A DNA stretch of 64,000 nt from an uncultured Lachnospiraceae bacterium (lineage in GTDB: Bacteria > Bacillota > Clostridia > Lachnospirales > Lachnospiraceae): assembly GCA_947625015.1 (NCBI GenBank), contig CANQMR010000001.1:1-64000 (forward strand). The letters are read 5' to 3'. Shown piece by piece: positions 58,024 to 64,000 of this stretch. The notes under the pieces are model-generated. The model searched no databases. It had not been told where the DNA came from and saw only the letters and a list, made by a program, of their open reading frames with translations. Each line of letters begins with the position of its first letter. Within the stretch, counting starts at the first letter, position 1. Made by a program: the position numbers and the translations under genes.

Positions 58024-60453
58024 ATGATACCTGAGATTCTTGCGCCGGCGGGCTCCATGGAAGCCCTGCGGGCGGCGGTGAGCGCGGGAGCGGATGCGGT
58101 CTATCTTGGAGGCAGCCGGTTTGGCGCCAGAGCCTATGCAGATAATTTTGGCGAAGCGGAACTGCTTGAAGCCATTGCATATTGTCATAGATATGGTGTT
58201 AAGGTTTATTTGACCGTTAACACCTTATTTCGTAATGGGGAAATGAAGGAGTTGTATGACTATTTAGCGCCGTTATATGAGGCGGGGCTTGATGCAGTGA
58301 TTGTGCAGGATTTAGGAGTAATGTCTTATCTTAATCAACAGTTTCCGGGCCTTCCCCTCCATGCCTCCACCCAGATAAGCATTACTACCGGGTATGCCTA
58401 CAGGCTGTTAAAGGATTATGGCGTAACCCGCATTGTACCGGCAAGGGAGCTTTCCTTAGAGGAAATTAAGCGCTTAAAGGCAGGGGAAAATGCGCCGGAG
58501 GTGGAGGTGTTCGTCCAGGGCGCATTGTGTTATTGCTATTCGGGACACTGTCTGTTCAGTTCCCTGCTTGGCGGAAGAAGCGGCAACCGGGGGCGCTGCG
58601 CCCAGACCTGCCGTCTGCCCTATACCCTCTGGGACAGGGAGGGAGACCGGATTGACTATAACGGGGGCGAGTATCTGTTAAGCACAAAAGACCTGTGCGG
58701 GCTGGAGGCTGTGCCGGAACTGATTGCGGCGGGCGTGGATTCGTTTAAGATTGAAGGGCGGATGAAACGGCCGGAGTATGTGGCAGTCTGCGTCCGGGCT
58801 TACCGCAGGGCTGTGGACGCCTGCCGGAAAGGGGAATTTAACCGGAAACTGGTGGAGGACGGGCAACGGGAAATGGCAGAGGTTTTTAACCGGGGCGGAT
58901 TTACGAAGGGCTATTATCACCAGAAAAACGGCGAGTCCATGATGTCTGTAAAGTCTCCCAAAAATGCGGGCGTTTGTATTGGAAAAGTGGAGCGTTCCGG
59001 CAGGAACCGGTTGGAAATCCGGCTGTCCGGGGATGTGGAAAAGGGCGACCTTTTCGTTGTGGAGGGCAATGAGGAAGAAGTCTTAACAGCCGCAGAAGGA
59101 ATGAAGCGCGGCCAGATTCTTGCGCTGAATACTTCCGGCAGGCAAAAGGACTGTGGAAACAAAAAGGTATTCCGGGTGAGGAATGCGCAGTTGGAACAGG
59201 AGCTTAAGCAGTATGCGGCTTCGTCCGGAGAGATTACCCTTAGGGGAAAAGCGGAATTTATTGTGGGAAAACCGGCAGTGCTGACGTTTTTTGGAAACTG
59301 CGGTGGGCGGGAATACAAAATAGCCGCCAAGGGCGTGGTTGTGCAGGAGGCCGCTAAGAATCCGGTAACCGAGGAAACCATTTATGCAAAGCTGTGCCAG
59401 ACCGGCGGAACCGGCTTTCATTTTGAAGAAATGCAGATTTCCCTTTCGGAGAATGCCTTTTATCCCATGAAGGAATTAAAGGAATTGCGGAGAAGAGCCA
59501 TTAAGCAGTTGGAAGAAAGCGTACTTGGACAGTTCCGGCGGGAAAAGGTGGAGAGGCTGTCAGAAGAAGAATTGGAAGAAGTGCAAGAAATGCCAAGACA
59601 GAAGTCTGAACAGAAGACCAGGCAGAATTTTGAAGAAGGCAGAGTTCCGCCAGAAGTAGCTTGCAGGATATCCGTTATGGTATCGGACTTAGACCAGCTT
59701 GCCATTGCAGTGAGTGAAAGCAGGATAGCGGAAATCTATCTGGATTTGCAGTATTTTGAAAAAGAGGATATAATAAGGGAGATTATGAAATCCCGCAGAC
59801 AGGATAAAAGGCTGTATCTTGTCCTGCCGCCCGTACTCCGGCAGGCTTATATTGCGGAAATACAGGAAATTCTTGACCGGACGGCGGACAGGCTTGGCGG
59901 CGTTGTGGCGCGGAATCTTGACGAGCTGGCATGGCTTTACGAAAGGGGATATTCCGGTAATGTCGTGACGGACTACAGCCTTTATGCGATGAATGACCGG
60001 GCCGGGTATTTTATGCGGCGGTATTTTAAGGAGGCAAGGATTACCCTGCCTGTGGAATTAAACGAGGCGCAGCTTAAATCCCTGCTTTGCAAGGGCGGGG
60101 ATTGGGAGATGACGGTGTACGGCCGTCAGCAGTTAATGGTATCGGCACAGTGTCCGCAGGAGACAGTCAAGGGCTGTAACGGCAAAAATCCGGCATTTGT
60201 GCTCAAGGACCGGTATCAGAAGGAGTTCCCTGTGCGGGGAATCTGCAAATACTGCTATACCTTGTATTATAACAGTCTGCCAACGGTGTTGTTTGACTGT
60301 ATGCAGGATGCGGTATGGGGGAAGGTAAACCGCCGCCTGCATTTTACCGGGGAGAGCGGGCAGGAGATGCGCCGGGTGCTGCATACATTTTTTACAGGAG
60401 AGAAATACGACGGGGAGAGGACAAGAGGGCATTATCGCCGCGGAGTGGAATAA
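58024..60453 (+). CDS. Peptidase U32 family protein
   Basis: PEILAPAGSMEALRAAVSAGADAVYLGG; EVFVQGALCYCYSGHCLFSSLLGGRSGNRGRCAQTCRLPY; DSFKIEGRMKRPEYV. Confidence 0.93.
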   Translation: MIPEILAPAGSMEALRAAVSAGADAVYLGGSRFGARAYADNFGEAELLEAIAYCHRYGVKVYLTVNTLFRNGEMKELYDYLAPLYEAGLDAVIVQDLGVMSYLNQQFPGLPLHASTQISITTGYAYRLLKDYGVTRIVPARELSLEEIKRLKAGENAPEVEVFVQGALCYCYSGHCLFSSLLGGRSGNRGRCAQTCRLPYTLWDREGDRIDYNGGEYLLSTKDLCGLEAVPELIAAGVDSFKIEGRMKRPEYVAVCVRAYRRAVDACRKGEFNRKLVEDGQREMAEVFNRGGFTKGYYHQKNGESMMSVKSPKNAGVCIGKVERSGRNRLEIRLSGDVEKGDLFVVEGNEEEVLTAAEGMKRGQILALNTSGRQKDCGNKKVFRVRNAQLEQELKQYAASSGEITLRGKAEFIVGKPAVLTFFGNCGGREYKIAAKGVVVQEAAKNPVTEETIYAKLCQTGGTGFHFEEMQISLSENAFYPMKELKELRRRAIKQLEESVLGQFRREKVERLSEEELEEVQEMPRQKSEQKTRQNFEEGRVPPEVACRISVMVSDLDQLAIAVSESRIAEIYLDLQYFEKEDIIREIMKSRRQDKRLYLVLPPVLRQAYIAEIQEILDRTADRLGGVVARNLDELAWLYERGYSGNVVTDYSLYAMNDRAGYFMRRYFKEARITLPVELNEAQLKSLLCKGGDWEMTVYGRQQLMVSAQCPQETVKGCNGKNPAFVLKDRYQKEFPVRGICKYCYTLYYNSLPTVLFDCMQDAVWGKVNRRLHFTGESGQEMRRVLHTFFTGEKYDGERTRGHYRRGVE

Positions 60454-61839
60454 ATGGCTAATATTATTATCAATGTATCGAAGTATATTATCTTAATACT
60501 GATGGTGCTGTATACGGTTTCCTGTCTGGCCGTTTTCCGGGAGGAAGACGAGAGAGCGCGGGACGGACGGTTAAATAAGCAGATCGTGTATGTATTCCTC
60601 ATGCATTTTTTGTGCTATCTGACGCTGGCGTTGAGCAATCCGGATAGCATGAAGGAGATTGTGCTTTTTTACGGGGTACAGATTTTCGTGGCAACCATTT
60701 ACATGTATTTGTATCATTTTATCTATCCGGATTCTTCAAGGCTCATTACCAATAACATGAGCTTTCTTCTGTTGATTGGCTATACTATGCTGACCAGGCT
60801 GGATTTTGACCTGGCAAAGAAACAGTTCGTTATTGCTACGGCTTCCCTGGTTCTGGTTTCTGTGATTCCCTGGATTATGGACAGATACAAAAATATGCGC
60901 AATTACGGCATTGCCTACGGCATACTGGGGATTGCGGCCTTAAGTTCTGTCTTCGTCATCGGGGTGGAACAGTACGGCTCCCGGAACTGGATTCGTTTTT
61001 TCGGCATTACCATACAGCCTTCGGAACTGGTGAAGATATTGTTTGTATTTTTCATTGCCAGTATGCTCTCTAAGGGGAGAAACCTGCGGCAGGTGGCGGT
61101 AACTACGCTGTTTGCCGGAGTCCATATGGCAGTACTGGTGCTGGAAAAGGATTTAGGCGGAGCCCTGATTTTTTTCGTCATTTTCATTTTTATGATCTAT
61201 GTGGGAACCGGAAAAATCCGGTACCTGATTGTATATATTGCCGGCGGCTTTGCCATGGCGGGGCTGGCTTTTGTACTGTTTAAAGACCGGCTTTTTGACC
61301 ATGTCATGGTAAGGGTCAATGTCTGGAAGGACCCTTGGGCGGATATCAGCGGGGACGGCTACCAGATTACCCAGTCTTTGTTTGCCATCGGCAGCGGCGG
61401 TTATTTTGGTTCAGGACTGACGAAGGGTTCTCCCCAGGTGATTCCCGTCAGTGAAAGCGATTTCATATTTTCCGCCATATCGGAGGAATTTGGCGTGCTT
61501 TTTGCGCTGGCGCTGATTCTGGTATGCTTTAGCTGTTTTATCTGCTTTATCAGCATTGCGATGAAGGTGCGGAACCGTTTTTATAAGACCATGGCTTTTG
61601 GCTTTGCCATCTGCTATCTGTTTCAGACATTTTTATCCATTGGCGGCGTGACTAAATTTATCCCGTCAACGGGAGTGACGATTCCTTTGGTTAGTTATGG
61701 AGGAAGCTCGGTGTTAAGTTCCCTGGTGATGTTTTCGATTATGCAGGGCATTAGTACCATAGAAAATAAAGAGGCGAGGAAAATTGAAGAAGAACGACAA
61801 AACATTGAAGAAAGCGCCGTCAAAGAAAAGAAAAGGTAA
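60454..61839 (+). CDS. FtsW/RodA/SpoVE-family glycosyltransferase
   Basis: GSRNWIRFFGITIQPSELVKILFVFFIASML; VSESDFIFSAISEEFG; STGVTIPLVSYGGSSVL. Confidence 0.93.
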   Translation: MANIIINVSKYIILILMVLYTVSCLAVFREEDERARDGRLNKQIVYVFLMHFLCYLTLALSNPDSMKEIVLFYGVQIFVATIYMYLYHFIYPDSSRLITNNMSFLLLIGYTMLTRLDFDLAKKQFVIATASLVLVSVIPWIMDRYKNMRNYGIAYGILGIAALSSVFVIGVEQYGSRNWIRFFGITIQPSELVKILFVFFIASMLSKGRNLRQVAVTTLFAGVHMAVLVLEKDLGGALIFFVIFIFMIYVGTGKIRYLIVYIAGGFAMAGLAFVLFKDRLFDHVMVRVNVWKDPWADISGDGYQITQSLFAIGSGGYFGSGLTKGSPQVIPVSESDFIFSAISEEFGVLFALALILVCFSCFICFISIAMKVRNRFYKTMAFGFAICYLFQTFLSIGGVTKFIPSTGVTIPLVSYGGSSVLSSLVMFSIMQGISTIENKEARKIEEERQNIEESAVKEKKR

Positions 61840-63319
61840 GGAGCCGGATTATGCCGGACTTACCCCGGACCAGCAGGCGTTTTTGGAGCGGGAAGACAAG
61901 ATTGACAAAATCAATGAAAAACTGAATCAGCCTATTTTGGGCATTACGTATCTGTGTGCTTTTCTGATAATCGGCCTGATGGCGTATATTGTGCATTTCA
62001 TGGTGACGGAAAAGGATCAGGTCATTGCCAACGCCGCCAATTCCCGGCTGGACAAGTATGCGGCGGAGGTAATCCGCGGGGAAATTGTCACCAGCGACGG
62101 AAAGACTGTGGCGGAAAATGACGGGGAAAAGAGATATTATCCGTATGACAATCTTTTCGCCCATGTGGTGGGGTATTCCGAATATACCAAAGCGGGAATT
62201 GAACTGGTGGGCAATTACTATCTTTCCGAAAGCCATGCCAATATCATTGAGCGGTTTATCAATACCCTGCGGGAGGAAAAGAACGAGGGGGATACGGTGG
62301 TATCCACCCTAAATTATAAGATGCAGAGGACGGCCTACGACGCTCTTGGCGGAGCCGACGGCGCAGTGGTGGTTATGGAACCGGATACCGGCAAGATTCT
62401 TGCCATGGTTTCCAAACCGGATTTTAATCCCAATGACATTGACGAGGTGTGGAAGGAGGCCAACGATGAGGAGAACGACAGCTCGGTTCTGCTCAACCGG
62501 GCTACCCAGGGTTTATATCCTCCGGGCTCTACCTTTAAGGTGCTGACTACATTGTCTTTTATGCGGCAGAAACCGCTAAAATATAAAAAATATCACTATG
62601 ACTGCGCGTCGGAAGAAGAGATTTTTAACGGGGTTTCCGTCCACTGTTACGGCAGGCATGTCCATGGCGAGGAGGATTTGTCGGAGGCTTTATCCAATTC
62701 CTGTAACCAGGCGTTTGCGGATATCGGCGTACAGCTTAATGTGGATAAATGGCGGGATACGTTAGAGAGCTTTTTGTTCAATAAATCCCTGCCCTATATG
62801 GACGCCAGCGCGGAAAGCAAGTTCTATTTGGACGGTAAATCCGATAAAGGGTATATTCCCCAGACCGCCTTCGGCCAGGGAGACACCTTAATTACCCCGC
62901 TGCATAACGCTATGATTATGTCCACCATTGCCAACGGGGGACTGATGATGAAACCCTATTTTATTGACAGCATTGAAAATTACAAGGGCACCCGGATTAA
63001 GAAATTTTCTCCGGACTCTTACGATACCTTAATGACTGCCGAAGAAGTGGACACAATAATTCCCTATCTGCGCAAGGTCGTAACAGAAGGAACTGCCGCC
63101 GACTATTTTGCAGGAGCTTCCTACGAGGCGGCCGGCAAGACCGGAACTGCGGAATACGCCAACGGAGACCATGACTACTCCTGGTTTGTAGGCTTTAATG
63201 ATGTGGATAATCCCGAAGTCGTAGTGAGCGTCCTCGTGGAAGAATCCGACGTCAACGGAGTCAAAGCTGCCGCCGTTGCCCGAAGCCTTTTCGACCAATA
63301 TGACCACCTCAAAGACTGA
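61784..63319 (+). CDS. Penicillin-binding protein, transpeptidase (PbpA/FtsI-like)
   Basis: LYPPGSTFKVLTTLSFM; SNSCNQAFADIG; AGKTGTAEYANGDHDYSWFVGF; overlaps upstream CDS by 56 bp. Confidence 0.92.
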   Translation: MKKNDKTLKKAPSKKRKGKEPDYAGLTPDQQAFLEREDKIDKINEKLNQPILGITYLCAFLIIGLMAYIVHFMVTEKDQVIANAANSRLDKYAAEVIRGEIVTSDGKTVAENDGEKRYYPYDNLFAHVVGYSEYTKAGIELVGNYYLSESHANIIERFINTLREEKNEGDTVVSTLNYKMQRTAYDALGGADGAVVVMEPDTGKILAMVSKPDFNPNDIDEVWKEANDEENDSSVLLNRATQGLYPPGSTFKVLTTLSFMRQKPLKYKKYHYDCASEEEIFNGVSVHCYGRHVHGEEDLSEALSNSCNQAFADIGVQLNVDKWRDTLESFLFNKSLPYMDASAESKFYLDGKSDKGYIPQTAFGQGDTLITPLHNAMIMSTIANGGLMMKPYFIDSIENYKGTRIKKFSPDSYDTLMTAEEVDTIIPYLRKVVTEGTAADYFAGASYEAAGKTGTAEYANGDHDYSWFVGFNDVDNPEVVVSVLVEESDVNGVKAAAVARSLFDQYDHLKD

Positions 63320-63350
63320 CCGCCTCTTCCCCATGCAGCATAATTATATT

Positions 63351-63830
63351 TTGGCGGGTATCCTTCTTTTACCCGCTAATTTTATTTATAAAACCGCCGC
63401 CGGATAATCCTTTCCCATTTTCCCGCACTGCCATCGGTTTTAAGAAATCCTGCTGCCGGGGCCTCCTGCATATTAGATTGCACGTGCTTACGAAGAACTC
63501 GCACCGGGAAGGGGTGGCTGGGAAACATTTGCAGCCCCTTTGAAAACGCCGGTACTTGCGAAGGCCCTGTAATATATTTGCTATTCAGCAGATAATGAAC
63601 AGGGCCTTCGCTTATGTACCGCTGCGTTTTCGACAGAGCGCAAGCGTGGCTGCATAATGTTTGCCCAGCACCCCAAACCCGGCGCTCAGACACTTCTTCG
63701 CACGTGCAATATGCAGGAGGCCCCGGCAGCGGATTTCTAAAAAACCGCGTGTCGGGAAAATCGGGAAAAGGATTACCTTGCGGCGGTAATTTATTGATAC
63801 TGGTGCGGGTAAAAGAAGGATACCCGCCAA
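63351..63830. repeat. About 480-bp imperfect palindromic intergenic element, copy 2
   Basis: Termini TTGGCGGGTATCCTTCTTTTACCCGC / GCGGGTAAAAGAAGGATACCCGCCAA; interior homologous to 37727-38214. Confidence 0.9.
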
Positions 63831-63980
63831 ATTCATGGATTGAAAAGGGGAGAAAAGGTCGGACGGGAATCTTTGAGGTGGTAAATTTTACCTTGTGTTT
63901 TTGGGTGTTAGTTGATATAATAATAGCAATCAGGCAACACACCGAGTAGGGCTTTGCCTTACAATATAGGAGGAACAGCG

Positions 63981-64000
63981 ATGATAGAAGCAGTAAGCTG
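63981..64000 (+). CDS. Start of a CDS running off the window
   Basis: ataggaggaacagcgATGATAGAAGCAGTAAGC, good RBS spacing. Confidence 0.5.

Noticed and set aside
63382-63942. 186-aa minus-strand ORF over palindromic element copy 2, with similar ORFs over copy 1 (37764-37973, 37957-38169)
   Set aside because: The similarity follows from the inverted-repeat DNA; reading frames are not kept across the two copies at full length, so coding is unlikely.

Overview
The window looks like a chromosomal segment of an anaerobic Firmicute (Lachnospiraceae/Clostridia-like by gene content; no database search was run). Housekeeping clusters include iscR-like/iscS/iscU/mnmA, rpsO, pnp, ftsK, fhs-folD-rimO-pgsA, a Na+-translocating decarboxylase operon, cmk-ispH/rpsA, ruvAB-zapA-U32 peptidase and ftsW-like/PBP. 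Several accessory islands interrupt them: (i) positions 1-5.3 kb, a tandem array of near-identical membrane-protein genes with truncated paralogs, whose spacers carry short in-frame relics that look like 3' ends of vanished upstream ORFs (possibly an orphan immunity / decayed polymorphic-toxin locus); (ii) an 8.3-kb gene for a SpaA/Cna-B-type surface protein lying between rpsO and pnp; (iii) an AT-rich histidine kinase plus solute-binding lipoprotein pair flanked by an exact 17-bp direct repeat; (iv) two copies of a ~480-bp near-palindromic intergenic element whose arms vary between copies but stay complementary within each copy. No CRISPR array, rRNA or tRNA was recognised. All family names come from reading motifs in the translated ORFs.
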